From NCBI GenBank assembly GCA_015680685.1, contig MNCI01037567.1, forward strand, positions 37,163 through 101,162: 64,000 nt of DNA. The letters run 5' to 3'. The position numbers and the translations under genes are program-made. This DNA is from Gnetum montanum (taxonomy: Eukaryota > Streptophyta > Gnetopsida > Gnetales > Gnetaceae). How positions within the stretch are numbered: position 1 is the first letter of the stretch; every line of letters starts with the position of its first letter. Positions 23,762-35,529 of the stretch are shown here, one piece after another. The notes under the pieces were generated by a model. The model had not been told where the DNA came from, searched no databases, and saw only the letters and a list, made by a program, of their open reading frames with translations.

Positions 23762-24130
23762 TAGTATAAGTTGTACGTCTCTCCTACATTGCAGCCGATA
23801 TTAGTTGGACATCTAATCCTCAAAATAGATGTTTACACTAGTTGTTTGGTAGCCATTGCATGAATTCTAAGGAGTTTTTGGAAACTCCAAGGCTATAAGA
23901 TGTCAAAATCTTGGGAATTATTCAAGTACTATTCACAAAAATTTCTATCATTGTCTATTCTAAGAAATTCTATTCTTACTCTCCATTGTAATATCATTTG
24001 CTTGATTATGATTGTACTAAGCTTCAAGTAAAAGGATTTGTAAATTTAGTTACACTCTTTCAATGTTCTTTTTCTTCTTTCTTGTAGCCGTATAGGGTTG
24101 ATGTACTTCTTGTGAGAAGACATCCTTATT

Positions 24131-24340
24131 GAGCTTGTCAAGATCCTACAAGATTGAATGGTTTTGTGACATCAATATACTCCATAGCATAGCTCAATTT
24201 TATAAAGGTTGTGGAATTCTCTAAACCACATTTTGAGCTTGTCGAGACCTTACAGGGTTCTGTGGTTTCACAACGATGAAACACTCCAAAGTAGAGCTCA
24301 AAAATTGTATAGTGAATGGGCCCCTTCAAACCACATTTTT
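24131..24340 (+). repeat. Tandem duplication, ~104-bp units
   Basis: Two units start GAGCTTGTC(A/G)AGA at 24131 and 24235 and end AAACCACATTTT. Internally they share TACA(A/G)G.TT and ACTCCA...TAGAGCTCA-like text but are clearly diverged. Confidence 0.6.
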
Positions 24341-24540
24341 GAATAAACAAAGTCCAAAGATGTGCATGGATTCTACCCTCTAAGTGTGGATGTACCCAAG
24401 TTGGAAAACCATGTAAAATTTTATGTGCTTTTATGGTTGGTGCAATTTTAATTGGGGAACTTATTCAACCCCCCTTCTAAGTTCTTGATCCATAGCATAG
24501 TCATTAGCTACATATAAAATAAAACATCATTATGAAGACT

Positions 24541-24720
24541 TTTCATAGTTAAAAAATATTTAGCCATATTTAGCTTGATTGTACCAGCAAAAGCTATTTG
24601 GGGGTATCCATGCCTTAGTAGTGCTAGAGACCAGCAGCCATCTAAAATGAGTAATCATAATAAGTTGTCTCCTAGCATAGGGTCATTCCCCTACACCAAT
24701 AATGTGTTAACATGATAGTG
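24541..24720. other. Junction zone between unit C and element E gag
   Basis: Similarity to unit D ends around 24615-24632 and the gag of element E resumes on the minus strand by about 24720. The exact breakpoint and a target-site duplication could not be fixed by eye. Confidence 0.4.
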
Positions 24721-27225
24721 TGTACATTTTATAATATTTGATTTGAAGGTGACTCGATGGATATCTCTAGAGTAGATTGAGAAGGATTCATAGCCATAGA
24801 TACCTACATGGATTTAGGCAAATTATTGAACCTAAAGAAAGTCCTTTTTGAAGCTTATGCTTGAAATCACTTGAATTATCATCTAGTTGTAAGTTCATGG
24901 CCCACATAGCATTGTGTTGCTAAGGCTTCTATGATATCTTACCTTGCATAGGCAATGCAAGTGGCAAAAGAAGTATAGGTATGAGATGCATAGTATTGTG
25001 GTATATAATAAGGAGTATAATCAAAAGGAGACTCAACTTGTGGAGTGGTAGGTCTATGGTATTAAGAGGGACAGTCATGATCAGAAAAAGAATTGTAGCT
25101 TGGAGAGCCACTAGGAGATACAAGTTACAAGACATAATATCCATATGGATCTAGTTGGTGGTAAGGATACTACCACATTGGTGGTGACATTCCTCATGAC
25201 TATGGGTTTTTCCATTGATGATAATAGTCTTGAGGTTGAGGTGGTACTCCACTTGGATAATACTATTACAAGTGGAACTGTTACTAATAATTACCTTGTG
25301 GATAAAGTAATCTGCTATGTGATTTCATTCTAACAAACTTTGGATTCAAGGCATAAACCCTAGATTCTTGTAGGTGTAATAGTATTGGGCAACATCCCTT
25401 TAGATTTTCATACTTATAGATGTTACACCTTTCATCTTCTATTTAAAAATCTACAATCTTATCAATTAGTACAACCTTACCTTTCTAATCATGTTAGTCC
25501 TTGCCTAAATCCTTTTTTCTCCTTCTATCTTTATCTTTGTTCCCCTACTTTATTTTCTCCTCCATAATTTTTAGAGTAGTTTGGAACTTCTTGTCCAAGG
25601 AGTCACATATTTTATCCATTTAAAATGATATATTTGAGACATATTTTTGAATTGATAAATTTTTTCTCTATATCACATCCTTTGGTGATGCTTCCTCCTT
25701 AGGATCGCAGAGACATACTTCCCTTTTTTGAAGGGAGGGATCTTTGTTATACTCCTTTGTAGTTTTTCTCTTCTTTGATTCTTCTTCTTCTTTAGCCAGT
25801 TGATCAATCAGCCTTTAGATCTAATGGGTTCTTATTTCTAATAATCTCTCTTGGCCACAAATCCCAAGAGTCTCTTTGGTTTAATTCTTGAGCCCATTTC
25901 TCATAGCAAAGCTACTTCCTTTGAGAAAACTCATGGCCTAGGCATTAGTATAGAAGAGAGTAATACCTTCCCAAGGTTGCATCAAGAGATTCATGATTAA
26001 CTTGTTTTCACCCTTGAATTTATTTCCTCAAGTTTTATATTCTAGAGTACATTTGATATTTATCATTGAATAGTTCCAACATTGTATTCCATCTACAGAT
26101 AGATTCTAGCTCCAAAGATTGATACCAAATTTTAGCTTCTTTGATGAGTAACCTAGGAAATACTTTAAGCCTCTACTACTCATTCTCAATGTTTTACAAG
26201 ATATAAGCATCATGGAAGAATTGCAAATGATGTTACAAATGAGCATTGTATCCTCCTTCAAACGTAGGAATGTTATTTATATCAAGTCGTTTATTCTGGC
26301 TATGTGAAAATATGAACTAACTCTAGGATGTTTATCATGTTTCTTGTAGCAAGCAGTGGCTCATCATAGTCATCATATTCATGATGGTTACTATCATGGC
26401 CATGTGTCCTATGACATGGCCTACTATGCCTTCTTTCTAGATGATGTTCCTCCTCTTCTTAATGTTGCCTATGTTCCCTCCTCTCATCTCTACGATGGGG
26501 TATTTTGTCATCACCATCTTGGGTTCAATCATCTCTTCTTTGGTCTTACTCACATATTTCCTTATTAGAGCTTAATGATGAGTATGAAGCACTAGGAGAG
26601 TTATGCCAGCCTGCCCTCCTTCTTTGGTCCCTTAGTTCTTCTTCTGGTGAATGATTAAGAAGCCTTAGCCTTAAGGTTCCCTTGATTCTAGCACCAGTTC
26701 TCCCCTTACCTTAGTTTCTTATCAAGGTTAAACGTAATCATTCATGAGTTGTGTTGTCCTTACTAAAGGAAGGAGGACTTTGATGTTGTGATCATCCTAT
26801 TGGAAGTTTAGTATCCTCCTTTTTTAATTATGAGGTCAATGAGATTGGGACCCTCTTGCCCTTTGAGGCTTCATGGTGGATCTCCATTATTTTATCTTTC
26901 CTAAGTTTGGCTTCTAATGGATGATAGTCCCCAAAGAAGTATTCCTTCACTTAAATTCTAGGAATGCTAGTTCAAGCCCTAGCTTCATTAGTATTGCCAT
27001 GAATAGTGAGGGAATAGAATGATTGGGAGGCAACCCAACATTATTCTTCAAATCTTTCCAGCTTAGTTTTTCATCCTAATGAAGAATGAAGGTGATAACT
27101 AGATGATAGAAACCTGGATGGGCATAGACAACCATTATTTATTGAGGTACCTCATTAGTATTTCTACTGGTTCTATCATGCAACTTGTTAAGATCATCAT
27201 CATGTGATGAATTAGCCTTGCAATA
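24720..27225 (-). pseudogene. gag: gag of Athila-like element E
   Basis: The minus-strand fragments match the gag of element 2 in order. VVYAHPGFYHLVITFILH lies near 27.13 kb, against VYTHPDEYIPNITFILH in element 2. INDL..ITFLRLKED-type text with following W/L-rich capsid text lies at 26.3-26.0 kb. A charged segment KEEEESKKRK lies near 25.8 kb, and a ruined zinc knuckle (CNIYKYENLKGCCP) near 25.42 kb. A proline/tyrosine-rich tail follows, ending at MQGKIS and AMWAMNLQL near 24.95-24.88 kb. Numerous stops and frameshifts make it non-functional. The gag end and the protease start are separated by unit C. Confidence 0.65.
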
Positions 27226-27357
27226 AGAAGAAATTTTTAGTTTGCTCTTGTTTATTGTGCCTCTAATGAAATATTATTATTTCTTAAGGATAATGCATTA
27301 TATTCCTTATATGATTTTACTATCTGAAATACTTAGAGAACATAACTAAAAATAGCA

Positions 27358-27375
27358 TCCCTGGTAGAGACATCA
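27358..27375 (-). other. Decayed tRNA-Asp primer binding site of element E
   Basis: The minus strand reads TTGATGTCTCTACCAGGGA directly after the LTR end. Against TTGGCGCCGTTGCCGGGGA, 12 of 19 positions match. Most differences are C to T or G to A. Confidence 0.55.
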
Positions 27376-27376
27376 A

Positions 27377-28262
27377 TGATGAGCAATAGGTATTTCCTAC
27401 GTCTAACCATACCAATCACAAGCATGTATGCATGATCCAATTGAATTTCATGAATGCCTTCTACCTTAGTAGCCCATTTCCTAGACAGTAAAATGTGAGG
27501 TTACTAATCTTTCTCTTCCCAATCATCACTTGTGTTAACTTCAGCCATATGACTAAGTGTGATTACGGTGTAAGATATTATTATTTATAATTTTTATTAT
27601 TTTCTATCTCTAAAAGTATTAAGAAAGAAATTAGTTAACATATTAAGCTTTAACTAATTAATGACCAAACTAACCTAAATGTACAATGTCCATTCTCACT
27701 TTCTATACACATCCTAAACTTACACTAACACCACTGGATTACCAAGTGTTTACTAATGGGCATGCCAGTATTCATCACTATGATTACCAAGCATTAGTAT
27801 ATTATGCTCAAAGTGGTTGTACTCACATTACTATGAACTAAAATATTAAGAATTTAAGTATAAAAATATAAATCGCATGTGAAGTAAAATGCATGAAAGT
27901 AAACTTAAGTTAATTCAAGTGCTATAATGCAAAGAAGAAATCTCAATTTTATTTCCATTCATGCAACTATGTCTAGGTGCATTTTTCACTCAAATAAAAA
28001 TTCCATACAATTAATTCTATCCATGCTACAACCAGTTAAAAGGAAATTTTACTAATTCCTATGAAAAAAACTTACAATAGTTTAGCTACTAGACCAACCA
28101 AAGGTATCATAAATGTAGCTAGTGTATACATTTATATAGGCCTTGGGAGGATTAGCATCAATGCATATGTGTCAACACATCCAAGGATGCATCTGTGGGG
28201 ATGTGTCAACATAGCCAACTTATTAATACTTCATCACCTATGTTTCACTTATTTTAGGTTCC
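27377..28262 (-). mobile_element. 5' LTR of element E
   Basis: It aligns with the complete LTR of element 2. Near the 3' end the minus strand reads ACTTGGTAATCCAGTGGTG, matching ACTTGGTAACCTAGTGGTG in element 2, and the end reads GGTATGGTTAGACGTAGG...CTCATCA, matching GTATGGTTGAGTGTAGG...CTCATCA. A TATA box, CCTATATAAA, lies at plus 28131-28140. Upstream of it are GTTGACACAT-type dyads where elements 1 and 2 carry GATATC dyads. The start near 28262 is approximate. Confidence 0.65.
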
Positions 28263-28450
28263 AACACCACCCTTCCTCCCCCTGCCATTTTTAATTATGA
28301 GTTAGGTAAACCAAAATTTAAATAAATACAATTATATTTAGCATTAATTATATTATTGATAAAACTATTGATTATGGACATGAAACAATTTAGGATTAGA
28401 ATTACAGGCTCGATTTTATTTACGACACATTCAAGGAAAATTAAGCTTTC
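28263..28450. other. Boundary between element E LTR and element D
   Basis: On the minus strand a purine-rich tract (GGGGGAGGAAGGGTGGTG, plus 28267-28284) lies right above the LTR start. The rest is AT-rich with no feature that I can name. Confidence 0.35.
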
Positions 28451-28999
28451 AAACAACGGGTGAATAAATGATTAAAGGAATGTATAATGGAAGATTTCTT
28501 TAAGCTCATGTAATTCCTGGCCACATTTCTAAAGCAAAGAATTGGTTTCATTTTTAGAATAAAATCTCACAATAAGAATAAGCATGGATTTGAACTACCA
28601 ACTACTAAGAAAAGTTTGGATTAAAAAATTTTTGGAAAAAGGGTTTAGAGATGTAGCACATTTTAAATCTATAGAACAAAATTTTTGAAGCTAAGCCTAC
28701 CTTTCCAAGGATTTTCAATCTACTATTCACAAAATTAGAAATCTAGGGCTTTCCAGTAAAGTGAGGTGTTAAGCAGATTAATTCAATTAAGCATCAAGAA
28801 TAGACCCTGCATATCAGTTTAAGCTCATATTCACATTTTCCTAAGCTGTAAGTAGATGAGTGCATCAAAAATAGAAACACCAAACTTATGAACTAGTTTC
28901 ATGGTGACAAGCATTAGAAAAAATAGATAAGTAAAAATAGAAACCCTCATCTCATTTAGATAAAGAGCTTGATTTTTAAATAGGGGTTTTTACCACATT

Positions 29000-31110
29000 A
29001 GCTAGTAGAGGAGAAACTTTGAATTGGTAATAAATAAAGGAAAATGGCTTTACTAAATTAAGCTCTACCAAGCTAACTTTAAGATTTAAAGCGTTAAATG
29101 TAATTTTATAAAGTGGTTCTAAGGACACATCAATGATTATATGAAGTTAGCTTGTAGAGCCGAAAAATAGCTCTACAAATTAGCTCTTCCATGTAAGCAT
29201 CATCTTATAGCTTGAAAAGTGGAAAATAAACTTTAAATATTGATTCTATGAGCAAATTTTGCCATGTCAGTTTCTTTGACATGGCTTAAAAGTTTAGTGA
29301 AATTTCTTTCACCAAAAAGAGATTCATAGAGCTTGGAAATGGTTCTACTAAATGGCTCTACCACGTAAACTCTATGGCTAGTGCATGTTCACAAAACCTA
29401 AATATGAATCTATGAAGAAAAGCTAAATTCATTTTGCAAACCACATCAACCATGTAGATTAACCTCTCCACATCAACTCTTAGAAATTTAGTAAGCTCAT
29501 AAAATTGAAAAACCTATTTCATAAAGGAAGCTTTGAAACAAATTTACTATATCAACATATTTGAAAAGCTCATAAAACCAAAGATTAACTCTATAAAATG
29601 ATTCTACCACATCAACTTTTTATGTAGCACTAGGTTTGTTGAGCTAAACAAAGGTTCTATGAAATGACTCTTCAATGCCAACTCTTCCACATCAGCTTCG
29701 AAGAAGGTCTAGTTCATAGAACTAAGAAGAGGTTCTACCAAATAGCTCTATGAATGATAAGCTTAACCTTATAACTATATGCTTGCTCTTGCCACATAAT
29801 CCACTTGTTAAGGTTCGTAGAAGTAAAATATGGTTCTATAATGTAGCTATAAAATGAACTATGTCATGCCACTATAAGCCTAATTGGCCAACTTGTAGAG
29901 CCAGTTCATGGAATTAAATTTCCACTCTACAAGTGAATTCTACCATGTCATCATCCACCACATCAACATACAATACATCAACTATAGAAAAAAGGCTAGT
30001 TGATATAGCCACATTTTCATTCTATAAATATACTATGCCACATCAACACTAGCCATTTCAGCTTCTAACATGTCATCTACTAGGAAGATCTATTTCTTAG
30101 AACTAAAAAGAAATTCTAAAAAATAGCTCTACAAATAACAAGCTCAACCCTAGTTCTACAATGAAAATTTGGAACAATAGTAAAAGCTAAGTCATCATTT
30201 CTCCACATCAGCATATAGAGGAAAGCTTGTAGAACCAACAATCAGCCTTACAAGATAATCCTATAAAAGAAAAGAAGAGAGAAAGTGAAATTGACTTCAT
30301 ATATAAAATGTGGATTTCACTTCAAAGAAACTTGTAGAATGAAAAATCATATTTGAAAGGAAATCTAAAAATGATTTCAAGTAGCTAGATGGGAAGCTCA
30401 TAGCTAAACCTACATAGTGCCAAAATATGTCTCTATAAAATAATTCTAAGAAACAACACTACCACGTTAGCTTTATTCTTAGAGAAAAAGGAGTAAAGTA
30501 TGAATAAGAAGTTTGTAGTGCTAAAAAATAATTTTACAAATAAAATTTTCTATGTCAACTTTCATGGAGTTTAAAAAGGTTCTATAAAATCACTCTATCA
30601 TGTAAGCTCTAAAGTTAGCTTATGTTCATAGAAGTAAAATCTAGTTCTATGGAGAAGCTCTATGTGCAACATAACATATTACCGCATCAGCTTAAAGATG
30701 GAGTTTGTAGAACCAAATTTATATTTTACAAGTAGGCTATACCATGTCAACATCCTCCATGTCAGCTTGTAGACCAAGTTCATGAGGTAGAAATTTAGCT
30801 TTACATATAGAACTTAAAGTAGTTCTTCCATGTTATCATCTTCCACATCTACTTATAGAAATAACATATAAAGCCAAATTTAGATCTACATTGGAAAAAC
30901 TCTTCCACATTAGCTCGTTTGAAGAGCATGTTTGTAGAGTGCAAAAATGATTCTATAAGAGCAATTCTACAAGCCACATCAAACCTTAGACCCACCAAGA
31001 ATGATGCACATGAATATTTTAATTTTAATCTAGCTCATCAAGAAGGCATAGCATTACTTAGAATCTGTTCAAAAAGAAGCTTGAATTTCTTTCACCACAT
31101 CAAGTAAATT
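29000..31110 (+). repeat. Hairpin-rich degenerate array, element D
   Basis: It has the same unit type as the array of unit C: GCTTGTAGAACCAA...CTTACAAG at 30225-30254, plus many GTTCTACCACATCAGC and TAGAACCAAA phrases. It has diverged from the array in C but is of similar length and holds the same position upstream of the reading frame. Confidence 0.6.
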
Positions 31111-31403
31111 CATAAAGCTTAAGATCAAGAGACTCGAGGATGATCTCATAAGCTAACAAGATTTTTAACTCTTGCTTCTTAAATATGGTAGCTCAAACAA
31201 GATCAAAGTCTACAAAAAGTAGATCACATAGCTTTCTTCAAATGAATGAATTTAAAACTAAAGCTTCGAATATAAATAGTGAGATTTGGGTATATTTTGA
31301 ATGCATAAAGCTAAAGTAGGGTTAAAAACTAGAACAAAGTAGAGTGCAAAACCACCGTTAACAATGCACATAAGCTTTAAGTTTTCAAAAGAGCTACAAT
31401 ATC

Positions 31404-34260
31404 ATACAGGAAAAGGGAAGAAGTTCCTCAAAAATTTTAGGATGTTGATACCTTTACTTTCTCTAAATACTTACAACAATATAATTTAAACATTAACCAA
31501 CTCTACCAATGAATCAATGTAGTATCATTAGACCTAGATATAAAAGAAATAAATTTTTTTGATTTTGATTAAATATCATGAGTTAGTGAAAAAATTAGCC
31601 TTGCAAGTAGCAAGGTTGATGGAGGAATGGCATGATATTTATGAGAAGATAGGGTTGCATAAACTTGTTTTCAAGGCAAAAGCAAATCTCATTAGAGATG
31701 TCTTGAATTTCTTAATGACAGAAGCATTTTACAAGAACAACAAGTTATGATTTAATGGAAACATAGATTGGTATATAGACATTAGCATCAAAAAGGCATA
31801 TGAGCTTTATGGTCTAAAAGAGCTTAAAATCACAGAGATAGACACCTAATAGTATAATGAAGAAGTACTAAGTGGTAAATTCTAGATCACCTTGAATAAG
31901 GAAATGCTATTAAGCTACCACTATCAAGCTTAGAAAAGGCATGGAGATATAGAAACACAATCCAAAAAGCTTCAAAGCTTATGTTTCCTCATCAAATTTT
32001 CATTTCTACTTTGAATTTTTGTTGTAGTAGTGATGTTAATAATGACTCTGATTATACTGTATGGACTTGGGTAGCTCTAGAGAATAAAATACTTTTCTTT
32101 CCAGTTCAATATATGAATGATGCCTTATAGAAAAGCTTGTCCAAAATTCATGAACAAGGGGATTAGCTAAGCCTTCGTTCATTTTTGTTAGATTGCTTGT
32201 TCAGTGAGGTTCTAGATCTAGAAAGGATGGCTCCCATTTGTGTAGGATAAACTTCACAAAGGAAACCCAAACCAAAAGATCCTTGCTATGATTTCTTCCC
32301 AGTAGTCCACCAAAGAAACTACTTTGATGCTTAGGTCCTAGAATTTTTGATGAATTCTATTTACCCTCATTTGATAAAGCTAATTCTAGGAGCCTTGTAA
32401 CCAAGAGTAGATCAGCAAATGGTTAAGAAAATAAAAGGCAAATGTCATGAATTTTTTTTCTTTCACACTTGTTACACTCATATACTTATATCAAGATTTG
32501 AAGAAAAGGCTTTCAAATTACCTAGATTTGTAGCTCCTTATTTAGCATCCTTGGAAAATGAAAGAAAAATGTGGAAATCCTCTTACAACATAATTAAAAG
32601 CATAAAGAGATTTTTCCTTTGAAATTCAACTTCTACAAATCTTTCAATTTAGCACATCTAAGGGAAACAACCAAAAGGCACAAAGAGCAATGTAGTTTTC
32701 CTACAGTGCTAAAGAAAATTTATTCAACTATAAAAACCAGGAAGGTTCATTAGCTTGATGAATCAAATGTAGTTTACTTAAAACTACAAATAGGAAGGTG
32801 AACAAGGCAATGGATGAAGCTTTGGAATGTCTTAAAAGAAGTTTATCAATGAAGCTTTTATCCAGTGCTTGTGCTTAACTAGCCATTGAGACATGTAGAT
32901 GGATGAAGGATAGAGATCATCCTCTATCTAGGGATTTTCTTAATGAATATTTACCACTAATGGAGGAAAATTATTTCTCTTAAAAAGTATTAGAGCCAGA
33001 GGAATCCGTGCCCAATCAAAGATTCCCACTTAGCAAAATAGAATATGCAAGAGTTAAGAAAGCCAAGAAGTTGAAGATTAAAAGAATAAGACTTAACAAA
33101 GAAAAACAACAATGGTAGCTTGTAGACCAACAAAAATTAAAGGAGCTAGAGTAGCAATAAATTTTAGAGCAAAGAAAAAAAGAGCAACAATAGCAATAAC
33201 TAGAACAATAAAGATTGATGGAGCTACAACATAACCAACAAATGGAAGGAGAAAGCTTATCATCTATTCTTACTATTTTAAATTTTTCCTCTAGTTATCT
33301 GATGAAAGAATTAGCTTGGTCTTATTATATCAAGAAAAAAGAGGGCAAGATCATACTAAGCCAAAAACTTCCGATAGCTCTAGAAACAAAGGCTAGTGTC
33401 ATCTTCCAATACAAGGAAGATGACCCATAAATAGAATAGAAAAAACTTGTAATATCACATGAAACAATGTCCAATACAATAGGTACTCTAATTAAAGATA
33501 TGGAACAAATAGCAAATAATCATATAGCTAAGCTTCAAGAGTTGTTACTCCAAAATAACCAAGAAATATCTAGGCTACAAGGGAAAATGAAGAACTTAAA
33601 GAAAAAAAATGAACACCTCAAGGTAATGATAATCATTAAGGAATCATTACTAGAAAATAAAGAGCATGAAGTAGTAAGAATGAAAGAAAGCTTGGCCATC
33701 ACCTACTCTAAATTAGATCAAGCTAGAAAGAGAAAAGATCCTAATTACTCTCATCTTACCCTTCCAAGCTTTAAGAAAATAATGATTTAAATGGAGTATA
33801 CAAAGAAATGGATAAAAGAGATATGAGAGGAGATTACAAAAATAAGAGAAAAGCAAAGATTATGCACAAAAATAAAGGGAAGGATCCATGAATTATATGA
33901 ACTACCTAAAAATTAAAGGGAACAACTAGTCCAGTACAAGAAGAGCATCCTCAACTCAATGATGATGTCTATTATAGGCATCATGATAGAAACTTCTCAA
34001 AAGAAGTTGAGTTTGAACAGGTCTATTATAGTGTAAAAGCTACCTTAGTTGAAATAAATAACTTAATAACTAAATCAGTTTTAGGAAAAAGTAGTGCCAA
34101 AGATATCATTATGAAGCTTGATAGCTTTGATCCAAATTCAATGCATTAGGCTATCAAAACCCTCATTAACAATGAAAAATTTTCATGATAGCTAGCTACG
34201 AAAGGGCTTCAAATTTAGTAAATGTAGAGGATCTACTAAGAAACTAAAAAACTAGCCAAC
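31404..34260 (+). pseudogene. Unrecognised reading frame of family 2, copy D
   Basis: This aligns with the frame at 20002-22770. The start codon is not preserved. A Gln/Glu-rich segment at about 33.08-33.25 kb (KEKQQW, LEQRKKEQQ) precedes open stretches at 33215-33427 and 33467-33787. The second has a clear coiled coil with heptads (LQELLLQNNQEISRLQGKMK, NLKKKNEHLK). Other shared text is YNEEVLS.KF, DRDHPLSRDFL and ESLAITYSKL. The protein is charged and non-membrane, with no nucleic-acid-binding knuckle seen. Its role is unknown; a structural or gag-accessory role would be speculation. Confidence 0.5.
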
Positions 34261-35529
34261 ATATTAAAGTTCTACTAGGAGAAGGTGAGAAATTTATAGC
34301 TTAAATTCTGTAACAATTGTAACTACTTGAGGCTACTATAACAAAAGCTTAGAGAATCATTTTTTTGAAAGAAACTTTTAGTCTAGCATTTTGTAAAGAA
34401 TCATCTTGTAAAGACTTTTTTTAGTAATGGCATTCTAAGTAGGTTTCATCTATGTTTTTTGGTTTTTTCTCTCTTAGCTTATTATTTTTTATTTGATTAG
34501 CTCTTCCTAATTTGTCTAGTATTAGTATTGCATAGCTACATATGAATGGATTACTAGTCTTAGACTGGATTATTTTCTCTATGAAGCATAGGTTTAGCTT
34601 ATTTTTGTTATGATGATTGGATGAGATAGCTTCAACAAGTGTCAATCCTTAAGTAGCATAACATAGAAATATTATCATCTTTACCTGAATAATTCTATTT
34701 TCCTTAGTTTCCTACTCTATTTAGAAAAGCTTTTGTAATTTTGCTTTAGAAAGTTAGCTAACATATAGATCATAATTTAAGATTGTCTTTTTCTATAAAA
34801 CTACCCATTTACTATATATGTATGTTGCAATATTCAAATCTAGATTTGTAAGAGACCTACTCAATTTCCTAAATAGGTTAAGAGATAGCTAAAAGAGATA
34901 GATAGTTCAATATATTTAAAGCAAAAATCCTTTAAATTGATTTTGTTATCAAATAGATTGATATTTACTATTAATAATAATTAGTCACATAAGTTCATTA
35001 CCAATAAAGGCTATTTGCGGGCATCCATGCCTTGATTGTATCATAGACCATGCCTTGACTGAATCACTCTTGATTCTACTACAACATCTTTTACTAGAAC
35101 TAGAAGGATGACCTCTTATTGTTAAATAGTTTATAGTTTATTAGGTTATATTATATTAAAGTTGATTATAAGATAATCTAGTTATTGTAGCTCATGATTA
35201 GTTCCTCTAATCAACAAGAATATTTCAAAAGTCCAACACATACATTTAAACTAAATACTCAATCTATGTCATGAGATACTAAAACTACACATCCAAGTAG
35301 TGGAGTTAAAACATGATGTAGTAGGACAACATCATTAGTTAGGGGCTTGTTTTTCAAAAGAAAAGTTAAAATAGGATCAACTAGTAGGACTCATAGTTTA
35401 TAAATAATGGCTAACTTACCCCTATTAACTCATTTTCAATTACACATACCTCTGATGTTCAACACTTATCACAACATACCAAATTCAATATTAAATATCT
35501 CCCAAAACCATATATCCTTGGTAAATCTT

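Larger units (their letters stand above)
23557..24540 (+). mobile_element. ~965-bp LTR-like insert flanked by 19-bp direct repeats
   Basis: AAACATCATTATGAAGACT occurs at 23557-23575 and again at 24522-24540. The tail of unit C matches unit D on both sides but not in between. The insert contains a 24-bp palindrome, a TATA-like AAGGCTATAAGATG at about 23890, a ~104-bp tandem duplication, and a C-rich end (CTTATTCAACCCCCCTTCT). These features resemble copia/Sirevirus-type solo LTRs. The 19-bp direct repeat is longer than a normal 5-bp retrotransposon target duplication, so the identity is uncertain. Confidence 0.4.
16790..24630 (+). mobile_element. Family 2 unit C, nested in element E
   Basis: A plus-strand block sits between the protease and gag halves of element E. 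It consists of a short leader, a hairpin-rich array (17.08-19.72 kb), a ~900-codon reading frame (20.00-22.77 kb) and a non-coding tail. The tail runs to about 24.63 kb and is interrupted by a ~965-bp insert. The same block, in the same order, begins element D (28.45-35.03 kb). Similarity between C and D stops near GGTATCCATGCC (C) and GGCATCCATGCC (D), just where D goes on into gag. That makes C a candidate solo LTR of a very large LTR family; a stand-alone element is the alternative. Confidence 0.5.
13530..28262 (-). mobile_element. Athila-like Ty3/gypsy element E, split by unit C
   Basis: Minus-strand order is 5' LTR (28.26-27.38 kb), PBS (27.36), gag (27.2-24.7), then an interruption by plus-strand unit C (24.63-16.79). 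After C come protease (16.7), RT (16.2-15.4, partly inverted by an assembly error), RNase H (15.3) and integrase (15.0-13.5). Each part aligns with the same part of elements 1 and 2 in this window. Stops and frameshifts are frequent, and the PBS is only 12/19 identical to the tRNA-Asp complement. This is the oldest of the three Athila-like copies. Its 3' LTR is not convincingly found. Confidence 0.7.

Noticed and set aside
26356-26568. His/Tyr-rich plus-strand open frame of 70 codons
   Set aside because: It lies antisense to the gag of element E; the His-rich look comes from the reverse complement of its Asp/Arg/Glu-rich low-complexity part.
35034-35047. Initiator-Met PBS for element D (TTGTATCATAGACC)
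   Set aside because: Not annotated as a feature: similarity to TTGGTATCAGAGCC needs gaps and the LTR end before it is not a clean CA. Mentioned only as a candidate.
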